Shown here piece by piece: positions 34,903 to 41,884 of a stretch of DNA of 64,000 nucleotides; position 1 is the first letter of the stretch, and the number at the start of each line of letters is the position of its first letter. The notes below the pieces were generated by a model. The model ran no database searches and had not been told where the DNA came from. It saw nothing but the letters and a program-made list of their open reading frames with translations. Position numbers and translations under genes: made by a program. The stretch is from Streptomyces sp. NBC_00683 (GTDB lineage: Bacteria > Actinomycetota > Actinomycetes > Streptomycetales > Streptomycetaceae), in the NCBI RefSeq assembly GCF_036226745.1, contig NZ_CP109013.1:3472001-3536000 (forward strand). The letters are read 5' to 3'.

Positions 34903-35016
34903 CGCGCCTCCGGATCCCTCCGCGAAGCTCCCTGAGGGGTGCCCGGGAGCAATATCAGGGATCGGCCAGGGTCGTCGCGGGTCCCACAAGGGCGTACGGA
35001 CCGTCACCATGGAGCC

Positions 35017-36354
35017 ATGACCGTTCCCCAGGACGCCGCCCCCGGCGTCGCGCCGCCACCCGAGCCGAAACCGCAGCTGCGGCGCAGCCCGCGGCAGAAA
35101 GTGGTGGCCGGGGTGTGCGGCGGGCTCGGCCGGTACTGCGACGTGGACCCGGTGATCTTCCGGATCGTGCTCGGTGTCCTCGCGGTGACCGGGGGCATCG
35201 GGCTCATCTTCTACGGCTTCGCCTGGCTCCTGCTCCCCGTGGAGGGCGAGGAGGAGAACGAGGCGCGCAGGCTGCTGTCGGGCCGGGTCGAGGGTGCGTC
35301 GCTGATAGCGCTGCTGCTCGCGCTGGTGGGCTGCGGGCTGCTCCTGTCGATGCTGCACAACGGCGGGATGCTGGCGTTCGCCGCGATGCTGTCGCTGGCC
35401 GTCATCGGCTTCTCCGTATGGACACAGCACCGCAGGACGGCGGCGCCGGAGGATCCGCCGGGCTCGGCCGCGGCGCAGACGCCGGGAGGCGCGGCTCACG
35501 CCGCCGGGCACGGGGCACCGCCCGAGGTGAAGGCGCCGCCGACACCGGGGTCCCCGTCGTGGTGGCGGGATCCGATCGTCAAGGACGGCACTTCGGGGCC
35601 GGTCGGTCCCGGCTATCTGTGGGGTCCGGCGGACGCGGTGCTCGGCCCGGCCGACCGCGGCAGGCGCAGGGCGACCGCGGACGCGCCCTACCGCGCCCCC
35701 TACCGTCCGCCGGGGACCCGGGGCCCGCGGTCGATCGGCGGTCTCGTCTTCCTGCTGGCGCTGGTCGCGGGCGGTCTGGGAACGGGGCTGAGCTGGGAGA
35801 CCCAGCCGCTGGGGACGAGCCTGCAGTTCGGGCTCGCCGCCGCGCTCGCGGTGTTCGGTCTCGGACTGCTGGTCGCCTCGGTCCTCGGCCGGACCGGGTT
35901 CGGCACGATCATGCTGGCGATGGTGACGGCGGGGCTCCTGGCGGGTGCGGCGGCCCTCCCGAAGGACATCAGCACCGAATGGGTCCGCCAGCAGTGGCGT
36001 CCGGCCTCGGTCGCGGCGGTCCAGCCCCGGTACGAGCTGGGCACCGGGGTCGCACGGCTCGACCTCTCGCGGATCGTCGTCCCCGAGGGCGATGTCCTGC
36101 GCACCGGCATCGGGGTCGGGGCGGGCCGTGCGCTCGTCGTCGTACCGAAGGGGATGACGGTGAAACTGCACGCCGAGGCCGGCCTCGGGGACATCCAGCT
36201 GCCCTCCGAATCCCGCGAGGACGTGGACGTCGCCCCGAGCAGGCAGACGAGGCAGACCCTCGGGCCGGTCAGGGGCAGCAAGCCGGCCGGGACCCTCGAA
36301 CTGAGCATGGAAGTCGGCATCGGACAGCTGGAGGTCACCCGTGCTGCGTCATGA
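35017..36354 (+). CDS. PspC-domain membrane protein
   Basis: A 445-residue protein starts at ATG 35017. The PspC domain spans residues ~20-80 (LRRSPRQKVVAGVCGGLGRYCDVDPVIFRIVLGVL). Several membrane segments follow, then a Pro/Ala-rich loop, then two or three more helices (about 235-310). The C-terminal ~130 residues are soluble and beta-rich (GVARLDLSRIVVPEGDVLRTGIGVGAGRALVVVPKGMTVKLHAEAGLG), resembling the adhesin-like C-terminal domains of LiaF-type proteins. With the divergent PspC kinase and its regulator it resembles a Lia-like envelope-stress module. It overlaps the next small gene by 14 bp. Confidence 0.88.
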   Translation: MTVPQDAAPGVAPPPEPKPQLRRSPRQKVVAGVCGGLGRYCDVDPVIFRIVLGVLAVTGGIGLIFYGFAWLLLPVEGEEENEARRLLSGRVEGASLIALLLALVGCGLLLSMLHNGGMLAFAAMLSLAVIGFSVWTQHRRTAAPEDPPGSAAAQTPGGAAHAAGHGAPPEVKAPPTPGSPSWWRDPIVKDGTSGPVGPGYLWGPADAVLGPADRGRRRATADAPYRAPYRPPGTRGPRSIGGLVFLLALVAGGLGTGLSWETQPLGTSLQFGLAAALAVFGLGLLVASVLGRTGFGTIMLAMVTAGLLAGAAALPKDISTEWVRQQWRPASVAAVQPRYELGTGVARLDLSRIVVPEGDVLRTGIGVGAGRALVVVPKGMTVKLHAEAGLGDIQLPSESREDVDVAPSRQTRQTLGPVRGSKPAGTLELSMEVGIGQLEVTRAAS

Positions 36355-36604
36355 GATCCGGCCCGGCCGCGCGGTGGCGGGCGTCGTCATGCTCGCCCTG
36401 GCCGGCGCCTACACGGCGGACGCGGCGGGGGCGTGGGCGGTCCCGTGGGTGTTCTTCTTCCCGGTGTTCTTCGGGGGCCTGTGGCTTGCCGCGACCGTGA
36501 CGTGGGTGAGCTACCGGCTGCGTCGCCGCCGGGACGTGAGGAAGGCGTCGGCGGAGAACTCGGCCGCGCCCGCGAGCAGCAGCGGCAGCCAGGCCATGAG
36601 GTAG
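36341..36604 (+). CDS. Small two-helix membrane protein in the PspC operon
   Basis: An 87-residue protein. GTG 36341 has GGAGG seven bases upstream, inside the end of the PspC gene (14-bp overlap), so coupling is likely. Two hydrophobic segments (AVAGVVMLALAGAYTADAAG and VPWVFFFPVFFGGLWLAATVTWV) are followed by a basic patch YRLRRRRDVRK. Its last ~94 bp overlap the 3' end of the convergent DoxX gene, which is unusual. The ribosome-binding site and topology support a real gene, but the C-terminus is not supported by codon bias. Confidence 0.65.
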   Translation: MLRHEIRPGRAVAGVVMLALAGAYTADAAGAWAVPWVFFFPVFFGGLWLAATVTWVSYRLRRRRDVRKASAENSAAPASSSGSQAMR

Positions 36605-37020
36605 ATCAGGTCGTTGCCGTAGTAGTACGGCTCGGTCTGCCAGCTCACGGTGAGCCACAGGCTCAGCGAGATCAGCGCACCGCCGAGGGCCGCGAGTCGG
36701 GCCCACAGCCCCACGAGGGTGCCGAGGCCGACGGCGAGCTCGCCGATCGCGATGGCGTAGCCGAAGCCTTCGGGGCTCTTCAGCGCCAGGTCGACGAGGG
36801 CCGGGATCGCGGAGGTGTCGCGCACCCCCTCCATCAGCTGCCCGATGGAACCGTCGCCGCTCGCCGACATGAAGGCGCTGTCGGTCAGCTTGTCGAGCCC
36901 CGCGTAGATGAAGGTGACCCCGAGAAAGATCCGCAGGGGCAGCAGCGCGTACTGTCTCGCCCGCTCCCGGAGGCTCCTCGGCTCGTTCAGACCGTATGAA
37001 CCGCCGCCGTAGCCATGCAT
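36511..37020 (-). CDS. DoxX-family membrane protein
   Basis: A 169-residue protein has four hydrophobic segments: LLPLRIFLGVTFIYAGLDKL, FGYAIAIGELAVGLGTLVGLW, LAALGGALISLSLWLTVSW and DLIYLMAWLPLLLAGAAEF. The opening RIFLGVTFIYAGLDKLTDSAF and the IGELAVGLGTLVGLWARLAAL segment are typical of DoxX/TQO-small-like proteins. The function of the DoxX family in actinobacteria is linked to oxidative stress in mycobacteria but is not settled. The 3' end overlaps the convergent small gene. It is probably monocistronic. Confidence 0.87.
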   Translation of the reverse strand: MHGYGGGSYGLNEPRSLRERARQYALLPLRIFLGVTFIYAGLDKLTDSAFMSASGDGSIGQLMEGVRDTSAIPALVDLALKSPEGFGYAIAIGELAVGLGTLVGLWARLAALGGALISLSLWLTVSWQTEPYYYGNDLIYLMAWLPLLLAGAAEFSADAFLTSRRRRSR

Positions 37021-37096
37021 GACCGCTCCGCCTTCCGTTGGCCCGTCAACCAGACCATACGTACGCCGTGAACGGGCTGCTCACCAGGGTTGCGAC

Positions 37097-38389
37097 TCAG
37101 TCCGTGACGTCGATCGGGCAGGGGTTGGTCTCCACACCCGCCGCGGTGACGACCTGGACGTCCACGATGCCCGGTTCGACCTCCACCGGCACCGGCACGG
37201 TGAGCACCGTGTCGGACGGGTTGGCGAAGCCTCCGGCGACCGGGATCAGCGGCACGTGTACGTGCACCCGGCCGATCCTGACGACCACGCGCGCGAGCCG
37301 GTCCGGGCTCCCCGCCCCGGGCGGTACGAAGCCCGCTCCGCGGATCTCGATGTCGTCGCCGGTACGGATCGGGGCGTCCAGGTCTCCGGCTTCCCGGGCC
37401 CTCACGACCGACAGGATGACCGGTCGGCCGCCCTCGGCGTACTTCCCGGAGAAGTACGTCGCCGCGGAGACGGCCACCAGGATCGCCAGGCCCCACGGGA
37501 GGTCGGGCAGTTGCTCCGGGCGGCGGGCGAGGCGGACCGCGGCGAAGAGCACGGCGACGGCGCTGACGAGCACGTACTGCACATCGGTGAAGCTGCCGCG
37601 GCCGGAGTCGTCGGTGAGCAGATCGGCGGCCCGCGGCCGGTCGGCGCGCAGCTTCTGCAGCCGCTGTCCCAGGACGCGTACGGTCACCACCCGGCGTACG
37701 AGGACGGCGACGGCGCACACCAGCGCGAGCACGGTCAGCACTCCGGCCGAGCGCACCAGGTCCAGGCCCTCGATCAGTTCGTCGCGGTCGCCGTGGTCGG
37801 ATGCGCCGGCCAGTTGGAGGGCCAGGACGAGCACGGCGAAGACGGCGAGCAGCACCCAGGACGCGGCGACCGTGCGCGAGGTGGAGAGCCGGTTGTCCTC
37901 GCCGATCAGCGGGGCGAGGAGGCCGCCGCGGGGCCGGTGGAGCCGGGCGGCGGCGGTCAGCAGGCCCGCGGTGACCAGTCCGGCGACCAGACCTGCGGTG
38001 CGGGCGGTGGACCAGCCGGCGCCGATGGCGGTGACGGCCTCACCGATGACCAGCAGCGCGACACCGCCCCAGACGGCGACCAGGGTGCGCTGCCAGACGA
38101 CGTGGAGCCAGGCGTCACCGGCCTCGCGGCTGCGTTCGGCGACCGTGCGCGCGGACTCGGTCAGCTCGTCCGACACCCACTGCCGGGATGCCGACGCGGA
38201 CTGCGCGACCCCTGCGGGCAGGCCCTTGCCGGCCGCCAGCTCATCGCGTTTGGCGAGGAAGGCCGCCACCGCGCGCCGGTGTCCTTCGCGTGCTCCGTGC
38301 GGGCAGTCGCCGCACGTACAGCCACCGCCGTGCGTGCTGCTCGTCCTCGCCTCGTCCAACGCCACGGGGAACGCCGCCCTTTCCTGCAC
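37097..38389 (-). CDS. Polytopic membrane protein with N-terminal CxCxxC motif
   Basis: A protein of about 430 residues is predicted from GTG 38389; TTG 38401 is also possible, and the frame stays open to ATG 38485 but with poor codon character. Near the N-terminus is GGCTCGDCPHGAREGH, a Cys/His cluster that could bind metal. About seven membrane helices follow (for example TLVAVWGGVALLVIGEAVTAIG and VAASWVLLAVFAVLVLALQLAG). The C-terminal ~110 residues form a soluble beta-rich domain (GDDIEIRGAGFVPPGAGSPD, VVRIGRVHVHVPLI) resembling IPT/TIG folds. No family is recognised and the function is unknown. Confidence 0.72.
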   Translation of the reverse strand: MQERAAFPVALDEARTSSTHGGGCTCGDCPHGAREGHRRAVAAFLAKRDELAAGKGLPAGVAQSASASRQWVSDELTESARTVAERSREAGDAWLHVVWQRTLVAVWGGVALLVIGEAVTAIGAGWSTARTAGLVAGLVTAGLLTAAARLHRPRGGLLAPLIGEDNRLSTSRTVAASWVLLAVFAVLVLALQLAGASDHGDRDELIEGLDLVRSAGVLTVLALVCAVAVLVRRVVTVRVLGQRLQKLRADRPRAADLLTDDSGRGSFTDVQYVLVSAVAVLFAAVRLARRPEQLPDLPWGLAILVAVSAATYFSGKYAEGGRPVILSVVRAREAGDLDAPIRTGDDIEIRGAGFVPPGAGSPDRLARVVVRIGRVHVHVPLIPVAGGFANPSDTVLTVPVPVEVEPGIVDVQVVTAAGVETNPCPIDVTD

Positions 38390-38467
38390 CGGTACAACCA
38401 ACTCGCCTGTGATTTCTGCGAATTGTGCCGTACAGGGCGGGCCCGTCCCGCATCGGGGCGGGCTGCG

Positions 38468-38490
38468 CGTACATGTCGTCCACATGTACG
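38468..38490. promoter_or_regulatory. 9-bp inverted repeat, possible operator or terminator
   Basis: CGTACATGT (38468-38476) and its complement (38482-38490) are separated by CGTCC. It lies just past the methyltransferase stop and ~80 bp upstream of the membrane protein start. It is unusually AT-rich for this genome. Confidence 0.6.
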
Positions 38491-38494
38491 AATG

Positions 38495-39250
38495 TCAGGT
38501 GCTGAGTACAAGGTACGCAAGGCCCAGCGTTCCGCGGTATCCGCCGTAGTAATCGGTGCGGCGGGCGTCGACGGCCGCGGTCACCTCCCCGTGCAGGGGA
38601 TGCCCGGGGTTGGCCAGCGCCCACCGCTCGCCCCGTCCGATATTGGCGGTCGACTCGAAGAGGTCCCATTCACGCTGATCGGCGACGGTGACCTGCAGCG
38701 GCCGCAGACCGGCGGCCTCCGCCTGCCGGACCAGGCCGAGGAGCGAGCCGAAGTCGCCCGGCTCGGCGCCCAGCCCCTCCAGCGCGGCCGCCGAGGGCTC
38801 CCGCTCCCAGAACCCGTCCCCGAACAGCACCCGCCCACCCGGCCGCACGGCGGCCCGCAGCGCCTTGAGCGCCTCGGGGGTGCCGCCGGGCCAGGCGTGC
38901 GAGGAGCCGATGCAGACGGCCAGATCGTAACCGTCCCCCGGAAACTCGGCCGCGGACACCTCGTGGAACCGCACCCGGCCGGTGAGCCCCCGCTCCCCCG
39001 CCAGGCGCTGTCCGCGCGCCACGGCGTCCGGGTCGGTCTCGACACCGTCCCCGGTGGAGCCGGGCGCAGCCGCCACGAGACGCATCAGCAACTCGCCCCA
39101 GCCACTGCCGAAGTCCGCGATCCGCGCCCCCGGGACGGGATCGCAGACGGCGATCAGCCGGGCGGCGTGCTCCTCGGACAGCGGGGTGTTCCAGGTGAGC
39201 CGGTCGTTTCCCGGGGCGGACATGAGGGCGCGGACTTCGTCGGCAGACAT
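38495..39250 (-). CDS. SAM-dependent methyltransferase
   Basis: A 251-residue class I methyltransferase starts at ATG 39250. Motif I is ARIADFGSGWGELLMRL (about 43-59), the acidic motif II residue is in GVETDPDAVARG, and DLAVCIGSSHAWPGG is the motif IV region. The C-terminus has YYGGYRGTLGLAYLVL. The fold is clear, but the substrate cannot be read from sequence. It resembles small-molecule methyltransferases of the ubiE/cyclopropane-synthase-like group. It is on the same strand as guaA but ~120 bp beyond it. Confidence 0.88.
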   Translation of the reverse strand: MSADEVRALMSAPGNDRLTWNTPLSEEHAARLIAVCDPVPGARIADFGSGWGELLMRLVAAAPGSTGDGVETDPDAVARGQRLAGERGLTGRVRFHEVSAAEFPGDGYDLAVCIGSSHAWPGGTPEALKALRAAVRPGGRVLFGDGFWEREPSAAALEGLGAEPGDFGSLLGLVRQAEAAGLRPLQVTVADQREWDLFESTANIGRGERWALANPGHPLHGEVTAAVDARRTDYYGGYRGTLGLAYLVLST

Positions 39251-39371
39251 AGGCGCGGATCCTGCCACGGCTGCGGCGGGCCCTGCCACCGGTTTCCGGC
39301 CGGGAAGTCCGGGAAAGTGGCGACGCCGCCACCCCGAGGGGCAGCGGCGTCGGCACGGGGTCCGGGTGGGA

Positions 39372-40958
39372 CTACTCCCACTCGATCGTCCCCGGGGGCT
39401 TGCTCGTCACATCGAGGACGACACGGTTCACGTCGGCGACCTCGTTGGTGATGCGGGTGGAGATCTTCGCCAGCGTCTCGTACGGCAGACGCGACCAGTC
39501 GGCCGTCATGGCGTCCTCGGAGGACACCGGGCGCAGCACGATCGGGTGGCCGTAGGTGCGGCCGTCACCCTGGACGCCGACACTGCGGACGTCCGCGAGG
39601 AGGACCACCGGGCACTGCCAGATGTCGCGGTCCAGGCCGGCCGCGGTCAGCTCCTCGCGGGCGATGGCGTCGGCCTCGCGCAGCAGGTCGAGCCGCTCCT
39701 TGGTGACGTCGCCGACGATACGGATCCCGAGGCCGGGGCCCGGGAACGGCTGCCGCTGGACGATCTCCTCCGGCAGCCCGAGCTCCTGGCCCACCATCCG
39801 GACCTCGTCCTTGAACAGCTGGCGCAGCGGCTCGACGAGCTGGAACTCGATGTCGTCGGGGAGGCCGCCCACATTGTGGTGGGACTTGATGTTGGCGGTG
39901 CCGGTGCCGCCGCCGGACTCGACGACGTCCGGGTAGAGGGTGCCCTGGACGAGGAAGGCGACCTCGGGGCCGTCCTCCTGGAGGATCTCCAGCTGGGCCT
40001 GCTCGAAGACGCGGATGAACTCGCGGCCGATGATCTTCCGCTTCTGCTCCGGGTCGGACACACCGGCCAGGGCGTCGAGGAAGCGCTTCTCCGCGTCGAC
40101 GACCTTCAGCTTCGCGCCGGTCGCGGCGACGAAGTCCTTCTCGACCTGCTCGGTCTCGCCCTTGCGCATCAGGCCGTGGTCGACGTACACGCAGGTGAGC
40201 TGGGAGCCGATGGCCTTCTGCACGAGGGCCGCGGCGACCGCGGAGTCCACGCCGCCGGAGAGGCCGCAGATGGCACGCTTGTCGCCGACCTGCTCGCGGA
40301 TCAGGGCGATCTGCTCCTCGACGACGTTGGTGGTCGTCCAGGTCGGCTCGATGCCCGCACCCCGGTAGAGGAAGTGCTCCAGGACCTGCTGGCCGAAGGT
40401 CGAGTGCATGACCTCCGGGTGGTACTGGACGCCGTACAGCTTCTTCTCGTCGTTCTCGAAGGCGGCGACCGGTACGACGTCCGTGGACGCGGTGACGGTG
40501 AAGCCCTCGGGGGCGGCGGAGCAGGCGTCGCCGTGCGACATCCACACCGACTGCTCCGTGGGCGTGCCCTCGAAGAGGGTGGAGCCGGCCTTGGAGACGG
40601 CGAGCTGGGTACGGCCGTACTCGCGGGCGCCGTTGTCGTCGACCGTGCCGCCGAGCGTGGTGGCCATCAGCTGGAAGCCGTAGCACATGCCGAAGACCGG
40701 GACCCCGGCCTCGAACAGCGAACGGTCGAGGCTGGGCGCGCCCTCCGCGTACACCGAGGACGGACCGCCGGACAGGATGATCGCGCGGGGGTTCCTGGCC
40801 AGCATCTCGGCCACCGGCATCGTGGACGGGACGATCTCGCTGTAGACCCGGGCCTCACGGACGCGGCGGGCGATGAGCTGGGCGTACTGGGCGCCGAAGT
40901 CGACAACCAGAACCACGTCGGTGGTGGTGTCGGGGGCGGCGGGGGGCGCTGCTGGCAC
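39372..40958 (-). CDS. guaA: GMP synthase (glutamine-hydrolysing) GuaA
   Basis: GuaA converts XMP to GMP using glutamine and ATP. The 528-residue protein starts at GTG 40958 with GGAAGG eight bases upstream; the longer open frame is non-coding. The N-terminal glutamine amidotransferase has nucleophile C92 (FGMCYGFQ) with H180 and E182 (GVQYHPEV). The ATP pyrophosphatase P-loop is LSGGVDSA at 233-240. The dimerisation domain carries [15 protein letters not shown] and ends in the canonical [10 protein letters not shown]. With guaB and guaB3 ~22 kb away it forms the guanine branch of purine synthesis. Confidence 0.97.
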   Translation of the reverse strand: MPAAPPAAPDTTTDVVLVVDFGAQYAQLIARRVREARVYSEIVPSTMPVAEMLARNPRAIILSGGPSSVYAEGAPSLDRSLFEAGVPVFGMCYGFQLMATTLGGTVDDNGAREYGRTQLAVSKAGSTLFEGTPTEQSVWMSHGDACSAAPEGFTVTASTDVVPVAAFENDEKKLYGVQYHPEVMHSTFGQQVLEHFLYRGAGIEPTWTTTNVVEEQIALIREQVGDKRAICGLSGGVDSAVAAALVQKAIGSQLTCVYVDHGLMRKGETEQVEKDFVAATGAKLKVVDAEKRFLDALAGVSDPEQKRKIIGREFIRVFEQAQLEILQEDGPEVAFLVQGTLYPDVVESGGGTGTANIKSHHNVGGLPDDIEFQLVEPLRQLFKDEVRMVGQELGLPEEIVQRQPFPGPGLGIRIVGDVTKERLDLLREADAIAREELTAAGLDRDIWQCPVVLLADVRSVGVQGDGRTYGHPIVLRPVSSEDAMTADWSRLPYETLAKISTRITNEVADVNRVVLDVTSKPPGTIEWE

Positions 40959-41096
40959 GGGGCGGCCTTCCGGCGGTGGAGAGGGGGTCGGTCCTCCCAA
41001 TTCTACCGGCCGTGGGACCACGCCCTGCCGGGCTCCCGTCTCACCATCCGGGCCCGGCGTGGACCCGGCCCGCGGACGGGGTCCATACTTGCCCCC

Positions 41097-41168
41097 ATGC
41101 GTCAGCACACGACCTTCGTCTTTACCTATGGCACCCGGCCCGCCGGCTGCCATGGTCGTGCTGCTTGA
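41097..41168 (+). CDS. Leader peptide with Phe/Tyr codons before chorismate mutase
   Basis: A 23-codon frame starts at ATG 41097 and ends with TGA at 41166-41168. Residues 7-11 read F-V-F-T-Y, encoded partly by TTT and TAT, both rare in this genome. There is no ribosome-binding site, but a -10-like CATACT lies at 41084-41089, so the RNA probably starts at the ATG. A strong terminator follows 25 bp after the stop, before the chorismate mutase gene. This layout fits attenuation by Phe/Tyr supply. Confidence 0.7.
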   Translation: MRQHTTFVFTYGTRPAGCHGRAA

Positions 41169-41192
41169 GCAACTGACAAGCAACGTTCCAGG

Positions 41193-41218
41193 CGCCCCGG
41201 GCCGACAGGCCCGGGGCG
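41193..41218 (+). terminator. Attenuator hairpin upstream of chorismate mutase
   Basis: A perfect 11-bp stem CGCCCCGGGCC (41193-41203) pairs with 41208-41218 around a GACA loop, 56 bp before the chorismate mutase ATG. Within the leader peptide region GGCCCG (41137-41142) can pair with CGGGCC (41198-41203), offering an alternative antiterminator. Confidence 0.75.
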
Positions 41219-41273
41219 TTCTGGCGTTCCGGGCCTGTCGCTCCGGGGGGCCGCACCCCACCAGGAGTCACGG

Positions 41274-41576
41274 ATGAACAGCACCGCACCCACGAAGACG
41301 GCCGCCGAGCGGACCGGCGCGCACACCGACGAGGCCGCCTCCCTGATCGGTGGCGCCCGGACCCGCATCGACGCCCTGGACGACCGGATCATCGGTCTCG
41401 TCCAGGAACGGATGGCCGTCTCCGCGGTCATCCAGGAGGCCCGGATCACCTCCGGGGGCCGCCGGGTGAACCTCTCCCGCGAGATGGACGTCCTCAGCCA
41501 CTACAGCGACGCGCTGGGCAGGCCGGGGACGGCGCTCGCCATGACGCTGCTGGAGCTGTGCCGCGGCCGGGTGTGA
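41274..41576 (+). CDS. AroQ-type chorismate mutase
   Basis: A 100-residue monofunctional chorismate mutase converts chorismate to prephenate for Phe and Tyr. It starts at ATG 41274 with CCAGGAGT upstream. The AroQ helical pattern is visible: the Arg in ARTRIDALDDRIIGLVQERMAVSAVIQEAR, with R, D and K/R active-site spacing, and GRRVNLSREMDVLSHYSDALG. It is cytosolic, with no signal peptide. The upstream leader peptide and hairpin suggest regulation by aromatic amino acid supply. Confidence 0.92.
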   Translation: MNSTAPTKTAAERTGAHTDEAASLIGGARTRIDALDDRIIGLVQERMAVSAVIQEARITSGGRRVNLSREMDVLSHYSDALGRPGTALAMTLLELCRGRV

Positions 41577-41610
41577 GGCCCGGGAAGGCTGTACGGCCGT
41601 ATCTGCGTTC

Positions 41611-41647
41611 GGGCCCGGTCTCACCCGTACGGCGCGTGACCGGGCCC
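41611..41647 (+). terminator. Terminator after chorismate mutase
   Basis: A 10-bp stem GGGCCCGGTC (41611-41620) pairs with 41638-41647, 35 bp past the stop codon. Confidence 0.7.
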
Positions 41648-41730
41648 CGTGCCGCTTCGTTGGTCCGTGTGTCCGTGCCAGCCAGGCTCGGCAGCGGTAG
41701 GAAACCACGCGTGGCTCCGCCGGGATGTGT

Positions 41731-41749
41731 GACGTACTGCAGGTACGTC
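41731..41749. promoter_or_regulatory. 7-bp inverted repeat in an otherwise empty gap
   Basis: GACGTAC (41731-41737) and GTACGTC (41743-41749) flank TGCAG. A separate 10-bp palindrome CCACGCGTGG lies at 41705-41714. The 41577-41884 gap holds no gene. Confidence 0.5.
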
Positions 41750-41849
41750 GTGGGACCACACCCCGGCGCGCGTGACCGGTCGGCAGGGGACAGCAGCCCG
41801 GTCACCCCAATTGCGGCCGGCCCCGGGGACGCCCGGGACCGGCCGCCCT

Positions 41850-41873
41850 CGGACCGGCAGCGGTGCCGGTCCG
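41850..41873 (-). terminator. Terminator of the LASTG surface protein gene
   Basis: A 9-bp stem CGGACCGGC/GCCGGTCCG (41850-41858 with 41865-41873) is followed on the minus strand by further GC-rich hairpin sequence, 12 bp past the stop. Confidence 0.8.
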
Positions 41874-41884
41874 GAGAAAAGGCC

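Noticed and set aside
41161..41192. TTGTCAGTT on the minus strand in the chorismate mutase leader
   Set aside because: It has TTGTCAGTT rather than TTGTCRGTG, no TAnnnT at eight bases, and points away from any gene start.
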